From assembly GCA_963513935.1 (NCBI GenBank), contig OY740768.1:35834216-35898215 (forward strand): 64,000 bases of DNA, written 5' to 3'. The notes beneath the pieces are model-generated. The model was not told where the DNA came from, ran no database searches, and saw nothing but the letters and a program-made list of their open reading frames with translations. This DNA comes from Aphrophora alni. Taxonomy: Eukaryota > Arthropoda > Insecta > Hemiptera > Aphrophoridae. Made by a program: the position numbers and the translations under genes. Shown piece by piece: positions 1 through 11,190 of this stretch (within the stretch, counting starts at the first letter, position 1; every line of letters starts with the position of its first letter).

Positions 1-1189
1 TTGTAGTTATGGTAAAAAAAATCTAATTTATCACAGATGTCAACATGGCCGTTGGTTTAATTCAAAATTTGGTATAGCACTTCCCATGATTTTTAAGTTA
101 CAATAAACTTGTACTATAACAGGAAAATTTGTAAAATTAAAAAGTTTGATAAATAAAAAAAAAATTGTAATTAAATAAATAAGATAAACTGAACCATGTC
201 CATTTTATAAATTGCGACGATTAAAGTTAATTTTTACCAAGGCACAAAAATTGATTAAAATTACACACGACGTTAATTTCGTTACCAACTTTTACTTTAA
301 TTTCGGTTAATCTTCACTATCGCCAAAATTCTATTGTCAAACAAAATTTCAGATAAATGAACTTCCTTATCGGCGTAGAATGTTTTATTTAAATTTTTCC
401 GCAGGACATTCGCAAATTTTATATTATTGGAGGCAATGACCATTATGTATTGCTTGCATAGTGTGTGAGGAAATGATTAATTATATACTATTTACTGTTA
501 TATTCCCACTTTGACCTTGACCTGTGCATAAAACAATAAATATAGTTTAATTAATAATAATACAATTGATTTATTTAATCAATTTGAAAGATGTTATATG
601 ATCTTAGTCTATAATCATATTTGTATCGAACTTTTTATTGCCTATACTTATATAATCTTGTATATTTTATTCATCGTATTATATCATACCACATTTATAT
701 TATAATTTAATAATTTCATATAATATGTTCTATTATCCAGAAAAACCGGAACAAAAATATTAAATAAACATGTACGGATGCAGTCGAAGACAGGCCGGAA
801 GGAATTCAAAAACTACGCTCAGGTAAAGCTCTTTCCTGACCTTAACTTTATGATGCATAAATAATGTAATGATTAAAATACAAAAGAATAAATTATACAG
901 TTTGAAGAACATACAAACATAATGAGATATAAACCTCAAGTACTCCTACAGCGATAGTATACCTAAAGCTGTTAAATGATAAATCAAATGTTATGGTATT
1001 TTTTCATTTATTTAAATCCAACTACAGTTTATAAAATAAAACATTCCTTTATATAAAATAGTTTCTAACATGTTAATTCGTCTTGTACTCAACGTGTAAT
1101 ATAATTTGCAATTTCTTCCCTTGTAGAGAGGACTTATGCAAATATGAAGCACATGTGAGCTGGTCAATAAATTTGCAAAAAAGGCAAAA
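1..1189. other. AT-rich non-coding DNA
   Basis: No gene, tandem array or recognisable mobile element is visible. The stretch is simple AT-rich sequence with stops in every frame. Confidence 0.6.
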
Positions 1190-1400
1190 ATTAATTGCAG
1201 TAGGCGTGGTTTCACTGCATAATGCTCTTTTTCCACCGTATGGGAACCAATAGAAAAACGCGTAGAGTGGTAGGTTCCAACCCTCGATATTTCTCTCTCC
1301 CTCCCTCGCACTGAAACATTCTCACTGTCTCTCTCTGACAGAGGAGTGGGAATTTAAAAAATCCTTGGTGAGTTTTAACTCCTTATGGACGCCATTTTTG
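1190..1400. other. Higher-GC island, possible untranslated exon or regulatory DNA
   Basis: Composition changes abruptly from the AT-rich surroundings. The island holds an ACCAAT box near 1247, ACGCG near 1259, a pyrimidine-rich block (1291-1337) with a small CTGTC/GACAG hairpin around 1326-1342, and a GTGAGT splice-donor-like site near 1368. A 99-codon frame on the minus strand runs through it but has no recognisable domain, and I do not call it a gene. A promoter or 5' untranslated exon is possible, but nothing proves it. Confidence 0.25.
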
Positions 1401-1682
1401 TTGTTGCAATTTTTCTATTTTCTGCCTAATGATACATAAATATGTAATACTTGCAATTCTTAAAACAATGCGCATTTAGAGTTCACAAGGAATTACACAG
1501 TCGGTGCCCACTTTGACTTTTGTCCGCATCATATATTTAATTTTATCCGACCTTTTATAATTAGTCAAGTTGCTTTGTCTCTTGGATAAAGAATATTCTA
1601 ATGTGCATTCTCTTCCTCGTGTCCTCTTTTCTCGTCTTAAATCGTCCATTAAATTGTTTAATTCCGTTGCAATTCAAAGCGT

Positions 1683-1697
1683 CCCCCCCCCCCCCCC
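1683..1697 (+). repeat. Poly-C tract (15 C)
   Basis: An uninterrupted run of 15 cytosines in strongly AT-rich sequence. Shorter C runs occur at 34,351-34,361 (11) and 61,017-61,025 (9). Confidence 0.95.
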
Positions 1698-4617
1698 GAA
1701 TGACATTTCGTTTGTCACACTATGTGTTCACATTTCTAGAGAGGTTTTAATCAGTTTGGAACACAAAAAGCTACACTCCAGAGAATTTAAATATATTGTG
1801 AACCGCGTAAATTTATAAATTGTGGATGGTGAAATTCTGTCAAAGAAAACAAAGATACATTTGTATTTAGCAATAGGGCCTACATTCCTTTTACAAACCC
1901 TGAAGGATATATTACTTTTTCGAATAATATAATTCCATTAAGAGTTATTTTAATATTTAAGAATGTAAATGATTTCGTTCACTATTAAAAAAAATAATTT
2001 TACCTTTACTTTTAATCTGTTATGAAAATCATTGCTAATATTTTCTAATAAATATTTTTCCTCTCCATAAAATTAATATTTATATTGATTGCGAGTAATC
2101 CAAGTAACCTAAAATCCACGTTGTTGATTTATTTTTTGAATTAATTCGACTTAATTGTTTCTGACTTGGACACAATTTGTTTATCTTTTATTCAATTCTT
2201 AAGCTACTTAACCCTAGAATTGCCGGTTATGTTTAGCTTTTTTAAAAATATTTCCTTATAAATTGAAAACTGTGAACTTTTATATGTGACTTTACTCAGC
2301 TTATTATAACGAACTTTTTAATATGAAGAAAGAAAAATAGTAACAACAAATAAAATTTGTATATTGTTTTTGTTTTCACTAGAAAACCAAAATAATACTT
2401 TTTTAAATATCTTTGGCATAAAACATCTTCCACATATATTATGAAAAAAATGAATTCCATTATATAAAAATGTTTTACAATTTTATACTGAATATGAAAA
2501 TACGGTTTTCTCAAGCTACTACAAAATTAAACAAAAGTAGGCTAGTAAGCGTGCAGGAAAAAAACACAGTAAAATATATCAGTTGCATATATATGTTTGA
2601 TCTTTATATAAGTCTAACGAAACACAAAGCTATATTTCAGACACATTTCATGAGTTGTATATTGTATGAAAGCCTAATTATTTAGCCATCAAATATTACC
2701 AAAAATAGTTGAATCTGATAAAAATTTAGAGAACAATAACAAATAAAACAAATGATTACTTAACCGTCAAAAAATAAACTGTTGACAATTATACGGTTAA
2801 GAAATAAAGTTAAAAATACATAAATGTATTAAGAACTCAATTTTACTCACTTTGGTTTAATGATAGCGTCACCAATTAATATTTTCATTAATGTAACCTA
2901 TGGATTTGTTCCAGATTTCTGTTTTTTTTTGCAGTACGCTCTTTTAAATATTATGCAGTATGAGTATCGGACAAGTGATGATTTTCTTACTTCTCTGAAA
3001 AAAGGTAAACTTCTTTTTTTAATAATGTTTATCTTACTTAAGTATATTGTTTTTTCGTTTGTTATTATTTTATTATTCAGATAATGTTTGCAGTGTATTT
3101 GTGTAAGTCACTGTCCACTTAGTCCTAGATTAAACAACTTATTCAAGTGTCGTCGTTTCTAAATATACAAAATCACAATCTATTAAAATTATTATAAGTT
3201 TCTGTAAAGAAGTTTCTCTCTAATAACACATACAAAAATCTCTATATTTACAAACTTATAGTTAGAAAAATATATCACACAAGTAAATTCACTTACGTAG
3301 GCCTACTTGAAAATGTTTACTATATTAATTTTAAAATTAATTGTATAATATTATTAAATATGTAACAGTTAAAGTTATTTAGTATGAGAACTGTTACTGT
3401 CTGCTGTAATGAGTTTTATTCTTACTATACTTACATTATTTGAACAACTTAAGTATTGAAAAGTATAAACTGCCTAAACAGAATAAAACAGAAGTAGGCC
3501 TAATATATATTTCTCGTACAATTTCCTTTCCGTAAATAAACAATCTAAATTTTAATTTTATTAATGCTTTAGTCTCAGCAATACAAACATAGAAATCAAT
3601 ATTTGATTGGGTTTTATTTTAAACTAATTAGCACTGCGAAGAATTACTGCGACTTTGTTTTGCTAAAAAATTATGTAAATATAACCTCAAAATAAGTTAA
3701 TCAATTTATATCAGCCAAAAACATTAACTAGTTGTGCGTGTACAATGATAAAACAACTGTTACAATCTTTATAAAACTAAAAAGTTGCTTTTAACCATTA
3801 ACATTGCTCTTATGGAGGTATAACTTCCTATAATGAAACACGAATAGCTTTCAAGGACGTGGAACTATAATTTTCAAAGTTTCTTTTTATTCCTCGTGGC
3901 GTAGATTTTTCAATTTAAACACTAGGCCTGTACCTCTTTCTACTTATAGATTTTGTTAATATATAAAAAGCAGTAACCTATGTTACTCAACATTATTTTC
4001 AAGGTAGCCCATCTTTAATTTAATGGTATTCTTTATGATAAATAATATATTTAACTGCCTTTTAAAAAACTAATATTTATGGCAAGAATTAAATTTTAAG
4101 AAAATAAAATAAAAAATGTATATGCTCTAATTAATAATATATAATACATATTTTTATATTTTAAAAATCCTTTCCGTAATTTAAGTTTCTTATAAAGAAT
4201 GGTAAAATGATATTTAACCGCTATCAAATGAAATCTTTACATGATAGAAAAGAAACAAAGTTAATAATGATTTTCATCGAAACAAATTAATTAACTTCAC
4301 AATCGAAAGCTGTGGTGGGATAGATTGTTTACGAAACAAATATTCCATTTTAATCGTAGAAGTATAGAATTGAAAAGAAAGCGTATTGGAATGATCGCCA
4401 TTAGCCTAATTGAAAAGGTGGTGAACTCCAATTTTCTACACATATAGCCTATAAAACCCCAACCTTTGAGGAAAATAATGTTATGAATACAACCGATAAT
4501 AGAATAGCAAATGTATTATTTCAAACAGTCACTCTTTTAAGTTGTCAACACAAAACAAGTTTTAAAATAACGCTTAAAACAATTTTATGTTAATGGAAGT
4601 GAACGTGTATTTTTTTA

Positions 4618-4740
4618 GGTCCGCTGATAAAGCCGTCGACAAAACAATGCTCCGACCAGGAAATGCATTTAACTAAATATTTCGCTCTGCTCCAACTTGG
4701 TCATGCGTAAACCATCCCCACTGCATTATTTACATCAAAA
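4618..4740. promoter_or_regulatory. Candidate conserved non-coding element
   Basis: A compact patch of balanced composition lies between AT-rich flanks and is preceded by a run of T and an AG. It contains a SalI-type GTCGAC palindrome, GATAAAG, GAAATGCATTTA and TCATGCGTAA. No open frame continues through it. The texture resembles a regulatory element or a small non-coding exon; this is inference from composition only. Confidence 0.2.
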
Positions 4741-5312
4741 ATTTCCTAAATTCAGTACTCTATTCTGCACATTAATATTTCAAAGAATGTAAGTTAATTA
4801 CGTATTTATTTTGTTATTCATTATAAATTAATTAGTATACGTTATTGTTATGACATTTGAATTGTTTGTATCTTGTAATTTATTGCGGTAAACTACTTAA
4901 AATTGATCATATTGATTATCGTTCCTAGCAGATAAGGTTTGAACTTTACTGTTGTAAGTTTCAAAATTGTTAAAATGGTTAAAAAATTCGTTATTGAGGA
5001 AAATCATTAACTAAAATGTTTGAAGTGTAAGAATAGTGATGTCTTGAATAGTGTAATTAATTAATAAATTTAAAATGTTTAAAATCATTAAAATAACTTA
5101 AAGCACATTTTTTTAAACATATGTTTCTTTTTAATCATACATAAATTGTCTTTTCTTTGATACCTATAACGAAATATTAAACTTCCATACCTTATATTAG
5201 CTGTTATCTTAATTATAAAAATATAATTTTTATTTATTAAGTGATTTAAATTATTACAAAAAAAAATACAAAATGTAAATAGCTATATATTATGTTATAT
5301 ATTAATGTAGAA

Positions 5313-5316
<4 letters not shown>

Positions 5317-5365
<49 letters not shown>
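5317..5365. repeat. (TA)n microsatellite
   Basis: About 24 perfect TA dinucleotides directly beside the left end of a fold-back element that itself lies between TA dinucleotides. Confidence 0.95.
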
Positions 5366-5367
<2 letters not shown>

Positions 5368-5376
5368 TAAACTATA

Positions 5377-6245
5377 CAGAGTGTTTAAAAAATCTGGAAA
5401 CGGCATAATATCTCAAGATGTACGAGTAATGAGATAGAAATAAATGGAGTTATACACAGCCATAAAAGAACCACTTTTAGGTGAATTTGAAATTTTTGTC
5501 CACCATACCTCTTAGGTCCGCCATATAGAAATGAACTTCATTTATTATTATTTTTTTCTTCTTCTTTAATGGAAAGGTAGACGTATTTTACATGATTTTA
5601 TTGTAAACATTTACGAAAAAACAATGGTCAAATCCATTTTTGAATATCTAAATGACGTTAGTTAAATGTTTCTTTTTTCTTCTTATTCATTTCATTTTTG
5701 TTAATAACCGTTTTGAAATTAAATAAATTACTTAAAAAAAATAATTATCTTATTAATTGTTGGCTTGCAAGCTTCTTTTTCAGTCTAAGGTTGCTTATTT
5801 TTTCTAAGTTATTTCATTGCTCTAATCATGTTAATTAACAAAGTTTAGGGCATTAATTACAATTAGTATTTTTAATCACATTTTTATAGGAAATTTTTGA
5901 AGTTGTCATAGAAATATGCGGTGCTTTTTTATTTGATTATTTTGACCGACGAGTTTGCGCTTTCGTTCATTTGACTGGTGATAACTTAAAAATGGATTTA
6001 GATATTCAAAAACGGATTTGGCCATCGTTTTTTTCGTAACATTTATTTTACATTGAAATCATGTATCACACGACTACACTCATATTAAAAAAAATAATAA
6101 TTTAATTTCAAGATGGCGGACAGAAATTACAATCTCACCAAATATTTATTTTTTTTATGGCTGTGAATAACTGCATTTAATTCTAACTCATACGATTTGT
6201 ACATTTTGAGATATTAAGCCATTTGCAGACTTTTTAAACACCCTG
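5377..6245. mobile_element. Fold-back DNA transposon (MITE-like) with arms of about 260-290 bp, TA-flanked
   Basis: The left end CAGAGTGTTTAAAAAATCTG and the reverse complement of the right end, CAGGGTGTTTAAAAAGTCTG, match closely. The similarity continues inward for most of 5377-5660 against 5985-6245: both arms share TAATATCTCAA, CACAGCCATAAAA, GTCC(A/G)CCAT and a stretch ending GATATTCAAAAA. TA lies immediately outside both ends, which suits a Tc1/mariner-type target-site duplication. The 320-bp centre has no coding frame, so this is a non-autonomous element. The arms have diverged but remain obvious, so the copy is not recent. Confidence 0.85.
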
Positions 6246-6409
6246 TATATACAGTATATGTATTGAAATTTATATAAACGATCACAAATTATTTATTTAA
6301 TAGCCATAAACGTTTATTCAAGCACTATTACTTCCTGTTTTGTCAGAAAATTCTATTTTACGCCACTTTTGATTTCTTCACATACACATGTTTATTATTA
6401 ATGTTATCC

Positions 6410-7070
6410 GGTTGGTAAAAAAATCGATGTTGATTTTTGTGTGTGGAAATATTCATTTTGAAATTTTCACTGAACCCCAAAAAAGAGTTTTTTTGAAATT
6501 ACGTCTGTCTTTCATTTGAGTAGCCCAAGAGAACTGAATGATTTTAACTAAATTTAGCATGTAAGTATATTTTGGGGAAATCTCGAGTTTTGTATAAGTT
6601 ATTATAATTATTGCTCTAAATTTATAGCTAATAATTTATAACACTAATTATAAATACTAAAATTATAATATAACTTATAAAACTGAAATTCCAATTATTT
6701 TTAAGTCGTCTCTAAAGGTGTTGTGAAAATTTTGATTAAATGCACCCTTATAGGAACCTAAACATTGATCGCTCTCTCACCACATGTTTCTTTATAAAAT
6801 TATAGCCAAGGATAAAATCGACTATAATGATTTTATAAAAAACTTTAGTCTTTTCGATTTCATTCAAATTTCGGTGAAAAATGGCCATCGCCATTCAAAA
6901 CATGATATTAATAAAATTTGATTAGAGCTAGTTCATGACAGAAAATATGGCTTAGGTTGTATTTAAATACATCTTTACAAATATTTTATTTATTTTGTAA
7001 AAATAAAATAGTCGCTCTTATTTTTTAGTTAGGTATTTAAGAAATTTAGTGCAAGTTATTACACTGTTTC
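6410..7070 (+). repeat. RPT-1 interspersed repeat, degenerate copy
   Basis: It starts with AAAAAATCGATGTTGA and CTGAACCCC, passes through GTCTGTC and ATGATTTTAACTAAATTTAG, and ends with the family's 3' signature (AAGAAATTTAGTGCAAGTTA, near 7037-7060). The order matches the other RPT-1 copies in the window, but this is one of the most eroded. No coding capacity is seen. Confidence 0.5.
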
Positions 7071-7442
7071 TATTTTCTTTTCTTCGTGTTAACCGAAATA
7101 AATGTCGCATGTTGGTTGATATGAATTTGATTCCAAGTAGGTAAATATTTTTAAAATCTGTTTAGTAATTCATTTTGCAACGTCAAAGGGTTGAAATAAA
7201 CATGCCATCATTTTTATTATTTTGCTTCATATTTATTTATTTTTAATGTTAAACAATATTCGTCACATCATAATTATTAAACAAATTTCATTATTAATAA
7301 CTTAGTTTTTAAGAGACAGTTTAAATTGTATTCGACAGTTAAATTTTTAAATAGTGATTTGAAATTAAAATCAATGTATTGAACGTTAGATTATAAAAAA
7401 CAATATAGGTTCACCACGTCTATATTTAACTAGGTATTAATA
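7071..7442. other. AT-rich non-coding DNA
   Basis: Nothing recognisable is present between the RPT-1 copy and the complexity island that follows. Confidence 0.5.
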
Positions 7443-7770
7443 TTGGATAATGTTTATTCATACGTTAGTATCGCCTTTAGGGCATACGTTTGGTTCATTG
7501 GCTGTAAAAAGACCACTTTGCTTTCGTTGCTAAGTGGAGATTTGGAAACATTCCGACGCAATAATTTTAATCCTTATCATAAAAGGGGTAGTTCTCCCTT
7601 TAGAAGTAATGGCCACTTCCATTCGTCTCAAGCCAATTGTAGTTTATCCGACTGTGCTTTGCATTAACCGCTCGCCTTTCCTAACTTAATTCTTTGAATT
7701 ATGGAACTGCGATGGAGCCGTATGCTTATGATTTATAAGCTTACTGGCAAGAGTTTGAACCAGGGTTTTG
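7443..7770. other. Complexity island with a 74-codon open frame, unrecognised
   Basis: GC content and complexity are higher than in the flanks. A plus-strand frame (7443-7667) encodes 74 residues including IGCKKTTLLSLLSG, which faintly resembles an ABC-transporter P-loop. The essential GKT/GKS is absent (KKT is present), and nothing downstream resembles a Q-loop or signature motif. I therefore do not call a protein. It could be a decayed exon, an enhancer or part of an unknown repeat. Confidence 0.2.
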
Positions 7771-7924
7771 TCTTATTGCTAGTAACCATAGAGACGTACT
7801 ATTATAAAATTGTTAATTTTCTTTTAGTTAAATGCTACATATGTTTTTGATAATGAAATTATAGTGACAGTCAAAATACTTTCTAAAAATGTTAACTTCG
7901 TTACCTATATGTAATACAGAGAAT

Positions 7925-8985
7925 ATATCGTGTTGGATTAAAAAATAGATGTTTGGTTTTTTGGGGATATATCCGTATTGAAATCTTAAGAACCCAAAAA
8001 TAAAGTTTTCGAAATGATATCTGTCTGTGGTCCGTCACTGCTCTACAGCCCAAACGAGAGGACCGATTTTAATCAAATTTCGTATGTAGATATATTTTGT
8101 CAAAGTATCAAGATGTGTTTTCATTTTGTTTTTGAAAGTTCAAAATTTGAGAGTAGCCTACCTGCAAAAAAATTAAATAAAAGACTTTGTAATACGAATT
8201 TCTCAAAATGGGTTCTAACGATGTAGACACAATTTTTGGTGGATTGTAGCTTCTAAGAACCAGTGGCTTCAGTGGTTAACTGTAAAATAAAATACTTGAA
8301 ACTGTTATGAAATACTTAATTTCTCAAATCGACCCTACCGATTTTGATGAATTTTTTGCGAAGTGTGAAGATTAATGTCCTAAACGAATGTGTTAAATCG
8401 CAAGTAAACGTGAATTATTTTTCAAGAATAATGAACAACAATGAAATTTTTTTCCCCAAGCTTGCCTATTTGGCAGACTAATAGTTTTACCTTACGACTA
8501 ATACGATTTACCTTAAGCTATTTTCCTGTTGTTAAAGGCAAACAACTTTTCAGACACCATCGCCTTTAATAAAAAGGAAGAAAAGACTTCAATAACGTCA
8601 GGGTTGAAAACAACAATAGTTTGATTAAGAGAGACTTGATATGAAAGATGAAACTCAAGACTACGTAAAGTGTAGAGCCAGCTAGGTTTCTAGGGATCAC
8701 CACCCCGTACATATTAAAGTAATCCCCGAGAGAATTTCCCTGTAGGAATAGTTTCGTGCATAAGGAAGAGTAGTATATAAATAACGTGTAACATAGTAAA
8801 TGATAAGTCCATCAGGCTGGAAACGAGAACTAAGTTTTGGATAAAATTAGTAATGAAGAAAAATTACATTTTTTTACCATGTATGGGAAGGATTAAGACT
8901 TTTTCTTAGGATTGGTGGCTTTTATAGACGTGTGACTGAGAAAGTTCGTGCAATATTTTTATTAAACATTATAGTAAAATGTTCA
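7925..8985 (+). repeat. RPT-1 interspersed repeat, split by a SINE-like copy
   Basis: Family landmarks occur in order: GATATATCCGTATTGAAATC (7966), GTCTGTGG, CTCTACAGCCCAAACGAGAG (8040), GACCGATTTTAATCAAATTT (8061), TTGATGAATTTTTTGCGAAG (8344), then the 3' signature GTGACTGAGAAAGTTCGTGC near 8933. The SINE-like copy at 8525-8733 lies between the body and the 3' signature. Removing it leaves about 850 bp, close to the uninterrupted copies at 19.5 and 40.7 kb. The SINE-like copy must therefore have inserted after this RPT-1 copy. Confidence 0.65.
8525..8733 (-). mobile_element. SINE-like element, copy 1
   Basis: It shares the family landmarks CACCATCGCCTT (tail side), ACGTCAGGGTTG (8596-8605) and AGAGCCAGCTAGG (8675-8687), followed by CCCCGTAC and CCCCGAGAG at the tRNA-like end. 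Strand is assigned by the direction of the putative internal pol III promoter. This copy sits inside an RPT-1 repeat and is well diverged from the consensus, for example in its shortened middle. Confidence 0.65.
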
Positions 8986-9239
8986 GAACAAATTATAACA
9001 ATTCAATTAATGTAACTAAAATATTTATCTACAAATGAACTACATTTTGTAGATAGGTAGTAGGCCTATTAGTTGTAATAGGTGGTATAATGTTGTTAGT
9101 ATTATATTTATCTTAAAAAATAGTCAATTTTTTCTTTTTTTTTTTAGTAATTTTACCTCGGACTAAAGAAATATACCCGTCTTAAGTCAGATTAAAATAA
9201 ATTAATCTGTTTAAACATCTTTATTTGGTGATTAAAATT

Positions 9240-9280
9240 CAATACCACAATTCAATAAAACAAGATTTATTGTGGTATTG
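9240..9280. other. Perfect 12-bp hairpin
   Basis: CAATACCACAAT (9240-9251) is followed after 17 bases by its exact reverse complement (9269-9280). It is not part of any repeat I can identify. It could be the remnant of a small inverted-repeat element or a structured RNA segment. Confidence 0.6.
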
Positions 9281-10184
9281 GTTGTTAAGTTCGCCTCAGT
9301 ATTCTCAAAAGTGCAGTATCTTTATTTAGTGACAAGTTAATGATGAAGGATGATGAATACACCATTTAAACTACTAGGTCGTCATCTAATGACATACGTT
9401 GGATCGGAGCAAGTTTCTTAGTTAATTTATATTGAAACCGTCCCAATTTCAAACTGTGTAACTTACAAACAAACACATATTTCATTTATATAATGAATAT
9501 TTTTCATTGTGAGAGTTTATAGAAAGTCAACAAAAAGAGAAAAATAGAGAGATAGATGTGTTTGTTAGAAAATAAAAATAATATACTTCACACGATGATA
9601 ATTTTATGTGAATCTTTTTAGCTAATGTAACCTCAAATTTATTTTACTGTTATTTTAATGAATCAATTATTATTAAATTTGTAAAACTGATTGTTATGAT
9701 ATAGAATGTTAATATGGTTTCAAGGAACAGCCTAACCGATTTATAAGTTCCCTTCAGTATAATTGACATTCTTGGCTAATCAGAAAGTGTAATCATTTAA
9801 TTTCATGAAAAAGTATTATGATAACAGTTATATATTTTTAAAGATAAGTATTTAGTTATAATTTGATTTCAACCTTTTTCCAAAAGGAATCAAATAAACA
9901 AAAATGTTATGTTTAATATAATATTTGCTCGTAGAAATATTGTATTACTACAGAATCGGCCTTTAATAGAATAGCAAAGATAAAATATAAAGGTTAATAT
10001 AATAGCACTACCCCATTTTGAATATGACTTTTAAAAGATAAATATTAAATATAGCGAGCATATGTCGACATTTTAAATTTGTAATACAAGGAAAAATACA
10101 GCTGAATGAAGGCATTTAATTTTGTGTACAATACTTCAATTAACGGAAGAGTTTGAAATAAATTTACAGAACAAGAGGGAGAGA
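9281..10184. other. AT-rich non-coding DNA
   Basis: No gene or repeat is recognised here. Confidence 0.5.
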
Positions 10185-10560
10185 AAGGAGTATACACGTG
10201 AGAGTGGGAGAGAATTAAAACATTCTAAACGGATTTCTCAATGAACAAATGAAAATGATTTGCGTCGAAATAAATAATAGGAACTCTTCACGTAAATTGA
10301 ATACTGCACAGAGCAGTCTTGAAGTGGAGTTGTGGACAGCTACTAATAATTCAATCTCGGATTTCGATTTTGTGAAAAATTGAATAATTAAAAAAACGAC
10401 ACCAAGCACGGTTCATTGGTAATAATTTGTAAAGGGTGAGTGGAGTGCAGTGCAGAAACTGACACGAGAACATAACGCAATCCATCGCAGGTTGGGATTG
10501 TCAAACACATCAGTTAGTGATTGTATCAGATGAATTGATCTTGTGTGTTGACAACCTGTA
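10185..10560. other. Complexity island, possible promoter or exon, unrecognised
   Basis: Purine-rich sequence with CACGTG (10196-10201) leads into a stretch with a plus-strand frame of about 55 codons that starts near 10,209 and ends near 10,383. It includes the peptide SLEVELWTATNNS. A GTGAGT donor-like site lies near 10,437, followed by GGAGTGCAGTGCAG. The frame matches no family I know, and an equally long minus-strand frame overlaps it. The composition stands out from its flanks, but function is unknown. Confidence 0.2.
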
Positions 10561-10564
10561 GCAA

Positions 10565-10587
10565 CTCTCTCTCTCTCTCTCTCTCTC
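10565..10587. repeat. (CT)n microsatellite
   Basis: Eleven uninterrupted CT units follow the complexity island. Confidence 0.95.
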
Positions 10588-10988
10588 ACTCGTCATTCTC
10601 ACCTTAACATTTCGTGTAATACGATCATTCATGTATATTGTGATATAATGGTTTTAAAAATATTTGCAAACACTGATTTATTTAAGTATTTATATACACA
10701 CAAGTTTTAAATTGTTACAATGTTTTCAACACTGAAGTGAACAATAATTTATGTAATAAAAAATAGTAATAGTTATTATGATGGTTTACTATTCACTAAC
10801 TATTTCACATAGTCATCCACAGAATCAAATGTTAATCAAATAAACTATTCACAGCCATAAGTGTCAGTTCAATATTTGTGAGTGAAAATTAATCATTGAC
10901 GTTGATTTAAATATATACAAATTGATTTAAACAATATTTATATCAAATGTCCAAGGAGCACTGTGGCGATATTCACAATAAGAAAAAC

Positions 10989-11190
10989 AATGATTCACCG
11001 AACCACAAAAAAAGAAACAAAACTAAGATTAAAATAAATTTATTTGTTTGTACATTTTAGTTGTAAATCTCTGAGGATGATGACTATGTCATCAAAATGT
11101 ACATAAGTGTACTATAAGAAACATACTAGGTTTATTATAATCTTAGTTTGTTTGTTTTTTGTAGTTTTTTTGTGGTTCGAGGAATTCTTG
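10989..11190. mobile_element. Short fold-back element with a hammerhead-like motif at its centre
   Basis: The left arm CGAACCACAAAAAAAG..ACTAAGATTAAAATAAA (10,999-11,038) is matched in inverse by TTTATTATAATCTTAG..TTTTTTTGTGGTTCG (11,131-11,179). The centre carries CTGAGGA, then GATGAC-TAT-GTCATC (a perfect 6-bp stem), then CAAAA where a hammerhead would have GAAA, then GTACA/TGTAC (a 5-bp stem). Size and structure suggest a small non-autonomous element of about 200 bp. The core substitution means that a ribozyme here is probably dead. Confidence 0.6.

Larger units (their letters stand above)
1401..5316. other. AT-rich non-coding DNA with a poly-C run
   Basis: No supported gene. The stretch contains a 15-base C run (1683-1697), two copies of the palindrome TAGGCCTA (3298-3305, 3495-3502) and a more complex patch at 4618-4740 listed separately. 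Frames of 70-80 codons here are rich in F, I, L, K and N, as expected of AT-rich random sequence. Confidence 0.55.

Noticed and set aside
7443..7667. P-loop-like GCKKTTLLSLLSG in a 74-codon frame
   Set aside because: The GKT/GKS needed for nucleotide binding is not present and no other ABC or P-loop motif follows; the resemblance is probably chance.
8250..8285. A-box-like GTGGCTTCAGTGGTTAAC
   Set aside because: One extra base breaks the A-box spacing, it lies within RPT-1, and no B box is found.
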